This document shows, piece by piece, positions 36,779-46,000 of a stretch of 64,000 bases of DNA. The stretch lies in NCBI RefSeq assembly GCF_016307205.1, contig NZ_JAEIJD010000003.1, positions 239,836 through 303,835 on the forward strand. The letters run 5' to 3'. The DNA comes from Pontibaca salina. GTDB lineage: Bacteria; Pseudomonadota; Alphaproteobacteria; Rhodobacterales; Rhodobacteraceae. The stretch's first letter is position 1; the number at the start of each line of letters is the position of its first letter. A model generated the notes under the pieces. It saw only the letters and a program-made list of their open reading frames with translations, searched no databases and was not told where the DNA came from. Both the position numbers and the translations under genes were made by a program.

Positions 36779-36803
36779 GGAGGTTAAATCGAGGTAAACC
36801 GAT

Positions 36804-37868
36804 ATGAATGACGCAACCCATTTGTTGGAGGAGATGAACGACCGTTCACGTGAGGTGTTTCGTCGGGTGGTCGAATCCTATCTTGACAGCGGCGATCCAG
36901 TGGGCAGCCGCACCTTGACCCGAACGTTAAGCGAAAAGGTCAGCGCGGCGACCGTGCGCAACGTTATGCAGGATCTGGAATATCTGGGCCTGTTGGATAG
37001 CCCGCACACCAGTGCGGGCCGGGTGCCGACGCAAATGGGTCTGCGGATGTTCGTCGATGGGTTGCTTGAGGTCGGCGATCTGAGCGAAGGCGATCGCAAG
37101 AAAATCGACGAAACCACGACAAGTAATACAGCAGATGTGGGTAACCTACTGGATCGTGTCGGCGCGGCTCTGTCCGGGGTGACCAAGGGCGCTTCGCTGG
37201 TGCTCAGCCCGAAACATGAGACCGAGATCCGCCATATCGAATTCGTCAACTTGGCTCATGACCGCGCGTTGGTGGTCTTGGTGTTCGCCGATGGCCATGT
37301 CGAAAACCGACTGTTCAAGCCGCCACCGGGTCAAACGCCAAGTTCGATGCGCGAGGCGGCGAATTTCCTGAACGCCTTGATCGAGGGCAAGACGCTGGCC
37401 GAGGTCCGGAAGGTCATCCAATATGAGATCTCGCGGCGTCGCCAGGAAATCGACAGTCTGGCGCGCGAAATGGTCGAAAGCGGATTGGCTGTTTGGGACG
37501 GAGACGACGTGGATTCGGCCCGTCTGATCGTACGCGGTCGCGCCAATCTTCTTGCCGGCGATGAAGAGGAAGAGGGGTTAGAGCGCATCCGGACCCTGTT
37601 TGACGATCTGGAACGCAAGCGGGATATCGCGGAATTTCTGGACTTGACCGAACAAGGGGATGGAGTGCGCATCTTTATCGGTTCGGAGAATAAACTTTTT
37701 TCACTTTCGGGTTCCTCTCTCGTGGTTTCCCCATATATGAACGCTGATCGAAAGGTGATTGGGGCGGTCGGAGTGATTGGCCCCACGCGATTGAATTATG
37801 GGCGGATCGTACCGATCGTCGATTACACGGCGCAACTCGTGGGACGACTGATCGCCGACCGCAGTTAG
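36804..37868 (+). CDS. hrcA: heat-inducible transcription repressor HrcA
   Basis: HrcA represses chaperone operons through CIRCE operators and depends on GroEL for folding. The 354-residue protein has the winged-helix N-terminus (VFRRVVESYLDSGDPVGSRTL, KVSAATVRNVMQDLEYLGLLDSPHTSAGRVPT), the inserted dimer domain and a C-terminal GAF-like domain with FIGSENKL and VVSPY. It is cotranscribed with grpE ten bases downstream. Confidence 0.96.
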   Translation: MNDATHLLEEMNDRSREVFRRVVESYLDSGDPVGSRTLTRTLSEKVSAATVRNVMQDLEYLGLLDSPHTSAGRVPTQMGLRMFVDGLLEVGDLSEGDRKKIDETTTSNTADVGNLLDRVGAALSGVTKGASLVLSPKHETEIRHIEFVNLAHDRALVVLVFADGHVENRLFKPPPGQTPSSMREAANFLNALIEGKTLAEVRKVIQYEISRRRQEIDSLAREMVESGLAVWDGDDVDSARLIVRGRANLLAGDEEEEGLERIRTLFDDLERKRDIAEFLDLTEQGDGVRIFIGSENKLFSLSGSSLVVSPYMNADRKVIGAVGVIGPTRLNYGRIVPIVDYTAQLVGRLIADRS

Positions 37869-37877
37869 AGGTGAAAG

Positions 37878-38441
37878 ATGGCAGAGCCGAAAAACCACGA
37901 TTTCCTTGATGACCTGGCCGAAGCCGAGGCCGAACTCTATGCCGACGAAGAGGCAGAGATCGACGGTGAGGCGCTGGAACTGGAAGAATTGCGTGCCGAA
38001 CGCGACGAGTTCCGCGATCGTTTCATGCGGGCGCTGGCCGATGCAGAAAACGCGCGCAAACGATCTGAACGCGACCGTCGCGAGGCCGAGCAATACGGCG
38101 GGTCGAAATTGGCCCGCGATATGTTGCCGGTCTATGATAACATGAAGCGCGCTCTTGAGGCCGCAAATGACGAGCAGAAACAGGTTTCTGCCGCGCTGCT
38201 GGAAGGTGTCGAACTGACCATGCGCGAATTGTTGAACGTATTTTCCCGTCATGGCATCACGCTGATCGCGCCTGAAGTTGGTGACCGTTTCGATCCGCAA
38301 TTGCATGAGGCCATGTTTGAGGCACCGGTGCCGGGCACGCAGGCGGGTGACATCATTCAGGTTTCCGCCGAAGGCTTCATGCTGCATGATCGCCTGCTGC
38401 GCCCCGCGCAGGTAGGGGTCTCGTCAACTCCGGCTGCCTGA
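37878..38441 (+). CDS. grpE: nucleotide exchange factor GrpE
   Basis: Cofactor of DnaK, 187 residues. The long acidic N-terminal coiled coil (EAEAELYADEEAEIDGEALELEELRAERDEFRDRF) leads to RALADAENARKRSERDRREAEQYG and the C-terminal beta domain GDRFDPQLHEAMFEAPVPGTQAGDIIQV, with a final VLRPA-like LLRPAQVGVS. A GTGA-rich ribosome site precedes the ATG. A perfect hairpin follows the stop. Confidence 0.96.
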   Translation: MAEPKNHDFLDDLAEAEAELYADEEAEIDGEALELEELRAERDEFRDRFMRALADAENARKRSERDRREAEQYGGSKLARDMLPVYDNMKRALEAANDEQKQVSAALLEGVELTMRELLNVFSRHGITLIAPEVGDRFDPQLHEAMFEAPVPGTQAGDIIQVSAEGFMLHDRLLRPAQVGVSSTPAA

Positions 38442-38460
38442 TCACGCGGCTAAACAGCGC

Positions 38461-38489
38461 CAGGCGCGGTAGGGCGACCACCGCGCCTG
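38461..38489. terminator. hairpin between convergent grpE and the HPP gene
   Basis: CAGGCGCGGT (38461-38470) and ACCGCGCCTG (38480-38489) form a perfect ten-pair stem with a nine-base loop, 20 bp after the grpE stop and 17 bp after the convergent HPP-CBS stop. On the minus strand it is preceded by GATTTTATT. It lacks a clean U run on the plus side, so it may work in both directions only partly. Confidence 0.6.
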
Positions 38490-38505
38490 AATAAAATCAG
38501 CAGGT

Positions 38506-39606
38506 TCAGGCCGCATGGCGCTCGTCAGCGCCTTTCAATAACAACCGAATAATATCTGACCGGGTGAGGATGCCGGCCAGTTTGCCGTTGGTCGTGACGG
38601 TAACAACTTCGGTTCCGGGCACGGCAAATCGGTTGAGAAGATTACCGACCGGCAGATCATCCGGAACCGGATCGACGACGGGGCGCATGAGGTCGGCGGC
38701 CCTGAATTGTGTGCGTTTGCGACGCCAGCCGATAGCAGAACCCGATGCAATGAGCGGTGCCATCAAGTCGGCCTGCAAGACAAGACCGACAAGCGCCTCG
38801 TCCTCGTCAGTTACCGGAATGCTTTTGATGTCATTCTGACGGAACTGCTTTGCCAGCTCGGGCAAAGTGGTGTCAGGGCGGGCGGTGATCAGGTCGCGGG
38901 TCATGATGTCAGCGCAGGTCGTGCCATCAAAGCGATGCTGAGCAGCTTCCTCCTCGGCGGCGGCCAAAAGCCGGCCAAGGTCCGCCACACCAAGGTTGGT
39001 GGTCTGGTTAAAGCGCACCAACAAAGCACCCAATTCTTCGGAGGTCAGCCCCAGGCGCGGATCTGTTTCTTGGCTTTTGCGCGCGTCGACATGGCGAAAC
39101 GGATACACCCGTCCGGTCAGGCGATTATATACAACCGCCGCACAAACCAGCAGCGCGGTGGTCACCCCGACAGGCATCAGCGCGAACCAAGCGCCCGCCG
39201 AAAGAACCGGATCTGGGTCCAGCACGCTAAGCAGGGCTACAGCGCCTCCAGGCGGGTGCAGGGCGCGCACCGCCATCATCGCCAGAACCGCACCGCCAAC
39301 GGCCACACCGGCGGTCCAGGGCGCAGGCACGAAGCTTAGGGCGGCAAAAGCCACCAGCGTCGAGATGACGTTGCCAACCACGGCCGACCATGGCTGCGCC
39401 AGCGGGCTGTTTGGCACCGCGAAAACAAGAACTGCAGTTGCCCCCAATGGCGCGACCAGCATCAGGCTGGGCCCCGAAAGCTGACCGTTTAGGATGACGA
39501 GCAGGCTGCACAGGCACAGCCCGATCAGTGCACCAGTCGCCGCGCGAATCTGCTCGGCCATGCGAAAACCGGCCATCGCCGGAAGCAGATCTTCAATAAA
39601 ACGCAT
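38506..39606 (-). CDS. HPP family membrane protein with two CBS domains
   Basis: A 366-residue protein. The N-terminal half has four or five membrane helices with the HPP motif in AVRALHPPGGAVALLSVL. The C-terminal half carries two CBS domains (CADIMTRDLITARPDTTLPELAKQF and AADLMRPVVDPVPDDLPVGNLLNRF), which bind adenosyl ligands or sense ionic strength. Plain HPP proteins have been linked to nitrite transport in plants and cyanobacteria; the transported species here is unknown. The ATG at 39606 is one codon inside the longest frame, which opens with TTG. Confidence 0.9.
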   Translation of the reverse strand: MRFIEDLLPAMAGFRMAEQIRAATGALIGLCLCSLLVILNGQLSGPSLMLVAPLGATAVLVFAVPNSPLAQPWSAVVGNVISTLVAFAALSFVPAPWTAGVAVGGAVLAMMAVRALHPPGGAVALLSVLDPDPVLSAGAWFALMPVGVTTALLVCAAVVYNRLTGRVYPFRHVDARKSQETDPRLGLTSEELGALLVRFNQTTNLGVADLGRLLAAAEEEAAQHRFDGTTCADIMTRDLITARPDTTLPELAKQFRQNDIKSIPVTDEDEALVGLVLQADLMAPLIASGSAIGWRRKRTQFRAADLMRPVVDPVPDDLPVGNLLNRFAVPGTEVVTVTTNGKLAGILTRSDIIRLLLKGADERHAA

Positions 39607-39839
39607 CAAACAACGCTCCGAAAACTCCGGGACCGACGCCCGATGGGGTGTTTAACGTGCCCATCTGCCTTATTTCCTGTCGAATGTGAAATAAATCCGT
39701 AATGCCGGCGCGCGATAAATCGTCCCGCCGTTGCAGTCGGCCCATCGCTGCACCGCTGCAAATATGCGGTTGCGTCCCCTTGGCGGCGGGCATGCGCAGC
39801 GGTATGACTTACCTCCCGACCATCCAGCAGGAGCCTTCC

Positions 39840-42158
39840 ATGGACAACGCGCAGCGTATCAACCAGATTATCGCCACCGAAATTGCTGCGCGCCCCGAGC
39901 AGGTGAAAGCAGCGATTGCCTTGCTCGATGATGGCTCGACGGTTCCGTTCATCGCCCGCTATCGCAAAGAGGCAACCGGCGGGCTGGACGATGTCCAGTT
40001 GCGCAAACTGGCCGACCGGATGACCTATCTACGCGAGTTGGATGCGCGCCGTGCGGCGATACTCGAATCGATCAAAGGGCAGGATAAGCTGACCGACGCT
40101 CTGGCGCGGTCAATTGCCAAGGCCGACACCAAATCGGAACTGGAAGACATCTATCTGCCCTTCAGACCCAAGCGCCGGACCAAGGCGATGATCGCACGCG
40201 AAAAGGGCTTGGAGCCGCTGCTTGAGGGCATTTTGGCGGATCGCGCGGCCAAGCCCGAAGATTTGGCAGAAACCTATGTAAATGAGGCCGTTCCCAGCGT
40301 GAAAGAGGCCTTGGATGGCGCGCGCGATATTCAGGTCGAACGCCTGTCCGAGAACGCCCAACTTTTGGGTGAATTGCGCGAGTTTATGCAGCGCGAGGCG
40401 TTGATGACCGCCCGAGTCATCAAAGGACAGGAAGAAACCGGCGCGAAATTCTCGGACTACTTCGCCCATAGCGAACTCTGGTCCAAGGTGCCCTCGCACC
40501 GCGCTCTGGCGATGTTGAGGGCATCAAAAGAAGGCGTTGTCGCGCTTGAAATCGCACCTGAACCCGAGGCGGGACAAGCCCGCGCCGAAGGCATTGTCGC
40601 CAAGTATATCGGCACAGCGGGCGGCGGGCCGGGCGATCTCTGGCTGCGCAACGTGGCCGGCTGGGCATGGCGGATCAGGCTGTCTTCGACCATGATGGTG
40701 GACTTGTTGGCCGATTTACGCAGCCGCGCCCATCAGGAGGCGATCGACGTCTTTGCGCGCAATCTCAAGGATTTGCTTTTGGCGGCTCCGGCTGGCCCAC
40801 GGGCGACACTGGGGCTTGATCCGGGTATCCGCACTGGCGTCAAGGCGGCTGTCGTCGATGCGACGGGCCGAGTGGTGGCAACCGACACCCTGTATCCGTT
40901 CCAGCCCATGAACGATCTGCACGGGGCACAGGCGGCGATAATGCGTCTGATTACTCAACATGGTGTGGAATTGATCGCCATCGGCAACGGCACCGCCAGC
41001 CGCGAGACCGAAAGACTGGTCGCTGATACCCTGGCGCATCTGCCAAAAGGCACCACTGCGCCGACCAAGGTCGTCGTGTCCGAGGCCGGCGCGTCGGTTT
41101 ACTCGGCGTCGGAACTGGCGGCCCGCGAATTTCCCGATCTGGATGTCAGCCTGCGCGGAGCAGTATCCATCGCGCGGCGGCTGCAAGACCCGTTGGCAGA
41201 ATTAGTCAAGATCGAGCCAAAATCCATTGGCGTGGGGCAGTACCAGCATGATGTGGATCAGCACCGTCTAAGTAAATCGCTTGAAGCGGTGGTCGAAGAT
41301 GCGGTGAATGCGGTGGGCGTGGATCTGAACACCGCTTCGGCCCCGCTATTGGCACATGTCTCGGGCCTTGGGCCGGGTCTGGCCGAATCCATTGTCGCCC
41401 ATCGTAATGCCAATGGCGCGTTTCAGTCCCGCAAGCAGCTGCTAAAAGTTTCCCGTCTGGGGCCGGTAGCGTTTGAGCAATGCGCCGGTTTCTTGCGGAT
41501 CCGCGACGGGGCCGAGCCTTTGGATGCTTCTGCTGTCCATCCCGAAGCCTATGGCGTTGCGCGGCGGATTGTTAAGGCCTGCGGGCGCGATCTGCGCGCG
41601 ATCATGGGCGACGAGACCGCTCTCCGTCAGGTCCGGCCCGAAGATTTCGTGGACGAGAAATTCGGCTTGCCCACCGTGCAGGATATTTTGGCCGAGCTTG
41701 AAAAACCCGGCCGCGATCCGCGCCCGACCTTTAAGACCGCTGTATTTGCCGATGGGATCGAGGATATCAAAGACTTGAAATCCGGTATGGTTCTTGAAGG
41801 CACCGTGACCAATGTCGCCGCATTCGGGGCCTTCGTCGATGTCGGCGTGCATCAGGACGGGCTGGTTCATGTGAGCCAACTCGCCGATCGCTTCGTCAAA
41901 GACCCGCATGAGGTGGTTAAAGCGGGCGATGTGGTGCGGGTGCGCGTCACCGAAGTGGATGTTCCACGCAAACGCATCGGGTTGAGTATGCGCAAGGATG
42001 GCGGTGCCTCTGCCAAGGAAGACCGTGCGGTTCGTGGTGCATCCGCCAAAGGGCGGCCAAGCGGGCGGAACAAGGCCGCCAGCCCGCAAAACCCGAAAAA
42101 TAACGATCAGGGTGGTGCGCTAGGCTCTGCATTGCGTGAGGCGATGAAGCGCCGGTAA
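39840..42158 (+). CDS. tex: Tex-family RNA-binding transcriptional accessory protein
   Basis: A 772-residue Tex protein (Spt6 relative). Order of parts: helical N-terminal domain starting RINQIIATEIAARPEQVKAAIALLDDGSTVPFIARYRKEATGGLDD; a YqgF nuclease-like fold (LGLDPGIRTGVKAAVVDATG); helix-hairpin-helix repeats (DLNTASAPLLAHVSGLGPGLAESIV); and a C-terminal S1 RNA-binding domain (GMVLEGTVTNVAAFGAFVDVGVHQDGLVHVSQL). The start at 39840 has AGGAG eight bases upstream. A basic tail follows the S1 domain. Confidence 0.95.
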   Translation: MDNAQRINQIIATEIAARPEQVKAAIALLDDGSTVPFIARYRKEATGGLDDVQLRKLADRMTYLRELDARRAAILESIKGQDKLTDALARSIAKADTKSELEDIYLPFRPKRRTKAMIAREKGLEPLLEGILADRAAKPEDLAETYVNEAVPSVKEALDGARDIQVERLSENAQLLGELREFMQREALMTARVIKGQEETGAKFSDYFAHSELWSKVPSHRALAMLRASKEGVVALEIAPEPEAGQARAEGIVAKYIGTAGGGPGDLWLRNVAGWAWRIRLSSTMMVDLLADLRSRAHQEAIDVFARNLKDLLLAAPAGPRATLGLDPGIRTGVKAAVVDATGRVVATDTLYPFQPMNDLHGAQAAIMRLITQHGVELIAIGNGTASRETERLVADTLAHLPKGTTAPTKVVVSEAGASVYSASELAAREFPDLDVSLRGAVSIARRLQDPLAELVKIEPKSIGVGQYQHDVDQHRLSKSLEAVVEDAVNAVGVDLNTASAPLLAHVSGLGPGLAESIVAHRNANGAFQSRKQLLKVSRLGPVAFEQCAGFLRIRDGAEPLDASAVHPEAYGVARRIVKACGRDLRAIMGDETALRQVRPEDFVDEKFGLPTVQDILAELEKPGRDPRPTFKTAVFADGIEDIKDLKSGMVLEGTVTNVAAFGAFVDVGVHQDGLVHVSQLADRFVKDPHEVVKAGDVVRVRVTEVDVPRKRIGLSMRKDGGASAKEDRAVRGASAKGRPSGRNKAASPQNPKNNDQGGALGSALREAMKRR

Positions 42159-42161
42159 CCG

Positions 42162-42947
42162 TCAGTTATCGACCGAAAGCGCTCCGGTCTGAAGCATCCC
42201 CGACGCCAGATAGCCACCATCGACGGGCAAAGTGTGCCCGTTCACATAGCGCGCCTGTCGGGACACCAGAAAAACGATGGCAGCGGCGATATCGTCGGGA
42301 TCGGCAATGAAGCCCGACGGGATCATCGGCAGCAGCGATGCCCGGGTTTCCTTGGTATAAGCGTCGTGGGTCATCGGGGTTGCCGTAGCGCCCGGTGCGA
42401 CCGCGTTGGCGGTGATGCCATGCCGCCCCAGTTCCAGCGCCATCTGGCGGGTCAGGCCGGCAATCGCGGCCTTTGAGGTACCATATGCGGTGCGCCCGAC
42501 ACCGGCACGAAAACCGCTGATCGAGGACAGGTTGACGATACGGCCATAACCAGCGGCCTTCATGCCCGGTGCCGCACGTTGCCCGCATAGGAAACTGCCG
42601 GTGACATTGATCGCAAACACCCGGTTCCAGCTGTCTATATCGAACTCATCGAACGGCTCGACCTGCAAGATGCCGGCGCTGTTGACCAAAACCGAGACCG
42701 GACCGTGCCATTCTTCGACTTTGTTGAACGCCGCGTCCACCGATGCCTTGTCTTGTACATCGATCACCACGGAAAGGGCCCTGCCACCGGCTTGGGCGAT
42801 CTCGGAAACCGTCTCTGCGCTGGCCTTAACGTCAATATCGGCCACGGCCACGGGTGCGCCCATTTTGGCCAGCATCATCGCGGTGGCACGGCCAATTCCC
42901 GAGCCGCCGCCGGTGATCAGGGCGGCCCCGTTTTCCAGTGTGAACAT
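42162..42947 (-). CDS. short-chain dehydrogenase/reductase
   Basis: Classical NAD(P)-dependent SDR of 261 residues. It has TGGGSGIG at 12-19, D38 after the second strand (VAVADID), which favours NAD over NADP, the NNAG-type NSAGI, and the catalytic S141/S142, Y155 and K159 in YGTSK. It is the last gene of the TRAP/CoA-ligase/thiolase run and may oxidise a hydroxyacyl or alcohol intermediate of the same pathway. The substrate cannot be read from sequence. Confidence 0.9.
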   Translation of the reverse strand: MFTLENGAALITGGGSGIGRATAMMLAKMGAPVAVADIDVKASAETVSEIAQAGGRALSVVIDVQDKASVDAAFNKVEEWHGPVSVLVNSAGILQVEPFDEFDIDSWNRVFAINVTGSFLCGQRAAPGMKAAGYGRIVNLSSISGFRAGVGRTAYGTSKAAIAGLTRQMALELGRHGITANAVAPGATATPMTHDAYTKETRASLLPMIPSGFIADPDDIAAAIVFLVSRQARYVNGHTLPVDGGYLASGMLQTGALSVDN

Positions 42948-42969
42948 GGACGTTCCTTTCTTTATCGGA

Positions 42970-44283
42970 TCAAGACGACATCAACTCAGGCAGCCAAATA
43001 GAGATCACCGGGAACGCGAACAAGATCGTGATCGTGATGAACTCCATCCCCACAAACCACAGCGCGCCCTTGAATATCTCGGGTAGCGGGGTTTGCCGGT
43101 CGATCCCGGCGATGACATAGACGTTCAACCCGACCGGAGGCGTAATCAGCCCGATCTCGCACATTTTTACGGTCAGGATGCCGAACCAGATCGGATCGAA
43201 GCCCAGTGATTGCACCGTTGGAAACATGATCGGGATGGCGATGACCATCATTGAAAACGCGTCGAGGAACATGCCCATCGGCACGAAAACGAGCAGCAAG
43301 GCGGCGACGATCAGATAGGGTGGTAGCTCGGACTGCACCACCGCCTGCGCGAGTTGGTTCGGCACCTGGATCAGCGTCAAAAAATAACTGAACACCGCCG
43401 CACCGATCATGGTGAACAGGATCATGACCGTGGTGTCGATGGTCGAACGGAAGCTGTCGACGATCCGGCCCATCAGTCCCGGCCATGCCGCCCGATGCGC
43501 CAGCAGCATCAGGAACGCCGCGAATGCCCCCAGTGCGCCCGCCTCGGTTGGGGTGACGATCCCGAGATAGATCCCGCCCATGACCACCAGAAACAGCACG
43601 GCGACCTGCCATGCCTTGCTGGTATCACGCACCGCCGTGCCCCAGGTTGCGCGCTTGCTCACGGCGCCGCGCGCTTTTCCGCGCCGGGCGATGAAATAAA
43701 TACCGATCATGAAGACAATGGTCGTCAATAGGCCGGGCAGAAAACCCGCAATCAGCATTTTACCAGCAGAGGTTTCGGTCAGTGCGGCATAGAAAATCAG
43801 CAAGACGCTGGGCGGAATCAAAACCCCCAGAACGCCGCCCGCAGCCACTGCGCCCGCCGACAAGCTGCCATCATAGCCAGCTTTTTTCATCTCCGGGATC
43901 GCGACCGAGCCGACCGTCGCCGCCGTTGCCACGCTGGAGCCGGATGTGGCGGCGAACCCAGCGCTGGTCAGGATCGCCGCCATCGCCAAGCCACCCGGCA
44001 GATGCCCAACCCATCGGCTGGCCACGTCGAACAGCTTTTTGCCGACTTCGGCGTGCTGCGCGAGGCTGCCCATGAGGATGAACAGCGGAATGATCGTGAG
44101 CGTGTAAACCGCTGTGGTCGAGTAGGAGATCGATTTGAGACGGGTCAGCAGAAAGGACAGATCCTCGACCATAATGATCCCCGCCGCCCCCGACAGGGCA
44201 AGGGCGGCAAAGACCGGGGTGCCAAGCGCCATCAGCACAAAAATCAGCGCCACAGCGATATAAGGGGCGAGGCTTGCGTCCAT
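42970..44283 (-). CDS. dctM: TRAP transporter large permease (DctM type)
   Basis: A 437-residue, roughly 12-helix membrane subunit of a sodium-driven tripartite transporter. It has MALGTPVFAALALSGAAGI at the start, YTLTIIPLFILMGSLAQHAEVGKKLFDVASRWVGHLPGGLAMA, GSVAIPEMKKAGYDGSLSAGAVAAGGVLGVLIPPSVLLI and the closing ITPPVGLNVYVI. These are standard DctM signatures. It follows dctQ by 15 bp and precedes the SDR gene by 22 bp. Confidence 0.95.
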   Translation of the reverse strand: MDASLAPYIAVALIFVLMALGTPVFAALALSGAAGIIMVEDLSFLLTRLKSISYSTTAVYTLTIIPLFILMGSLAQHAEVGKKLFDVASRWVGHLPGGLAMAAILTSAGFAATSGSSVATAATVGSVAIPEMKKAGYDGSLSAGAVAAGGVLGVLIPPSVLLIFYAALTETSAGKMLIAGFLPGLLTTIVFMIGIYFIARRGKARGAVSKRATWGTAVRDTSKAWQVAVLFLVVMGGIYLGIVTPTEAGALGAFAAFLMLLAHRAAWPGLMGRIVDSFRSTIDTTVMILFTMIGAAVFSYFLTLIQVPNQLAQAVVQSELPPYLIVAALLLVFVPMGMFLDAFSMMVIAIPIMFPTVQSLGFDPIWFGILTVKMCEIGLITPPVGLNVYVIAGIDRQTPLPEIFKGALWFVGMEFITITILFAFPVISIWLPELMSS

Positions 44284-44298
44284 TGTTATTTCCTTGGT

Positions 44299-44820
44299 TC
44301 AGGTAGTGCCGGATTCGGCGTTGGAGTGGTTATCCGGCTCACCGAAGAAAAAGGTCTGAACGGCCTGGATCGCCATCTGGATGCACGCGAACCACAGCCC
44401 GATTGCCAGACTGGCCTTGGTCCACCAAATCGGGATTTTGACATAACCCCAGCGGAATTCGAGGATCGAGATGGAGTAGATTGCCTCGTTCGTGGCGGGA
44501 AACGCCAGAAGTAACAACGCCAGCGCGCCGATGGCCCACGCAAGCCCTGCGACGCGGGCACGGGAGGCCCTGGATAGTCTCTCAGTCAGCACAGTTACGC
44601 GGATATGTGCGCCGTTTCGCTGTGCCCAGCCCGCGCCCATAAACACAATCATCACCAAGGCAAGTTCGGTAAACTCGAACACGCCAGAAATCGGGCTGCC
44701 GGTCAAGGCGCGTACAGCCACGTCTAACGTGATGCCGAACATCAGAAATGCTAGAAACAGCATGGCGACCGCACCGAGAACATCAGAAGCGAGGCTGAGA
44801 ATTCTGTTCAGCATCTGCAT
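44299..44820 (-). CDS. dctQ: TRAP transporter small permease (DctQ type)
   Basis: A 173-residue, four-helix small membrane subunit that pairs with DctM. Visible features are LFLAFLMFGITLDVAVRALTGSPISGVFEFTELALVMIVFMGAGWAQRNGAHIRVTVL, the DctQ core, and the final KASLAIGLWFACIQMAIQAVQT. The ATG at 44820 has GGGAG at good distance; the longer open frame upstream has no such site. The long C-terminal tail is acidic. Confidence 0.92.
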   Translation of the reverse strand: MQMLNRILSLASDVLGAVAMLFLAFLMFGITLDVAVRALTGSPISGVFEFTELALVMIVFMGAGWAQRNGAHIRVTVLTERLSRASRARVAGLAWAIGALALLLLAFPATNEAIYSISILEFRWGYVKIPIWWTKASLAIGLWFACIQMAIQAVQTFFFGEPDNHSNAESGTT

Positions 44821-44857
44821 TGTCCGCTCCCTTTCATTATGCGGTCGCCGCGATCCA

Positions 44858-45943
44858 TTAGGACGTCTGGCTGATTTCATAGGGCCGCTTTAGCGTGCCC
44901 TCGGGATCATATTTGGCGATGGCGTCATCGACCAGCGACTGCATTTTTTCGCCATCGATGCCTGCCTGTTTCGCCGGTCCTTCCAGCCACTGCTCGACCT
45001 GTGCGGGCTGCACCAGATCCTTGGCCATCGCCTTTTGCTCTTCTGGGATGGTGTTCAGCGACACGCCCTCAGCCTCGGCAGTCTTGACGTAATTCGCCAG
45101 CACGTCCTCGTAGATGGCGCTGAACTGACCGCCATAGATTTCGTCCACGATCTCGTCCGAGACCTTGCGCACGTCATCAGGCAGCCCGTCATAGACACGC
45201 TTGTTCATGATTGTGGCTGCGGGGGCATGCGGGCCGTCGCCGATATCGTAGAACTGCGGTGCGATCTCGTGCAGCTTATAGGCGATGGCGGTCACAAAAT
45301 CGAAGCCATAGACGCCATCGAGGATCCCGCGTTCCAGCGCTTGATAAACTTCGGGCGCGGCCATCGGGATCGCGGTGCCGCCAAGCGCCTCAACCACATC
45401 TGCAGAGACGCCATAGGCGCGGATCCGCTTGCCCTTGATGTCTTCGATGGATTCGATCGGTTTGCGCAGGATCATCGGCGCATAGTTCCAGTTGGTCCAG
45501 TACAGAACCTTGGAACGGTGGCGGTCTTCCCACTCGGCGCGCAGGGGATCGAATTGCTCATAGACGTCGCGGCAGACCTGCTGCAGCGCATCGGCGCGGT
45601 TCATGCGGAAATACCATTCCAGTCCGCGTGTCACGGGCAGTTCGGCTTGGAAATAGCCGGGCGAAATGAGCGTCATTTCCGATGTTCCATCGCGCGCCGC
45701 CGCCAGATGCTCGCCGACCTTGTTGAGCGATCCCGACCAGTAACGCCGGATCGTCACCTCGCCCTCGGTGCGTTTTTCCAGCTCGTCCAGATACCAGCGG
45801 TCGATCCACGAAGGGCCGGCAGTTTCCGACACATAGCTGTCAAACTTCAGCGATGTTGCCGCGCGCACCAGCGATGGCGCGCCAATCACAAAGGCACTTG
45901 ATGCGGCTGCAGCGCTAGATTTTAGGAATGTTCTGCGTTTCAT
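44858..45943 (-). CDS. dctP: TRAP transporter periplasmic substrate-binding protein (DctP type)
   Basis: A 361-residue solute receptor with a twin-arginine-like signal (MKRRTFLKSSAAAASSAFVIGAPSLVRA). The ligand arginine is expected in IKGKRIRAYGVSADVVEALGGTAIPMAAPEVYQALERGILDG, the conserved DctP hinge that grips a carboxylate. The preceding YWTNWNYAPMILRKPI is aromatic-rich, which hints at a bulkier organic acid than succinate. It is the first TRAP gene, 57 bp downstream of the acyl-CoA synthetase. Confidence 0.94.
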   Translation of the reverse strand: MKRRTFLKSSAAAASSAFVIGAPSLVRAATSLKFDSYVSETAGPSWIDRWYLDELEKRTEGEVTIRRYWSGSLNKVGEHLAAARDGTSEMTLISPGYFQAELPVTRGLEWYFRMNRADALQQVCRDVYEQFDPLRAEWEDRHRSKVLYWTNWNYAPMILRKPIESIEDIKGKRIRAYGVSADVVEALGGTAIPMAAPEVYQALERGILDGVYGFDFVTAIAYKLHEIAPQFYDIGDGPHAPAATIMNKRVYDGLPDDVRKVSDEIVDEIYGGQFSAIYEDVLANYVKTAEAEGVSLNTIPEEQKAMAKDLVQPAQVEQWLEGPAKQAGIDGEKMQSLVDDAIAKYDPEGTLKRPYEISQTS

Positions 45944-46000
45944 GTGGATCTCCCGTTTTTTAGGCCCATTCTTAAATTCGGCCCAGCTCTATCTGCATGT

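Noticed and set aside
36694..36803. CIRCE operator before hrcA
   Set aside because: Neither arm of the GAGTG-containing inverted repeat is found; a single GAGTG near 36713 has no partner at the required distance.
36840..36860. Third parS-like sequence around GTTCACGTGAGG in hrcA
   Set aside because: Only about 9 of 16 positions match the parS consensus and the palindrome is broken.
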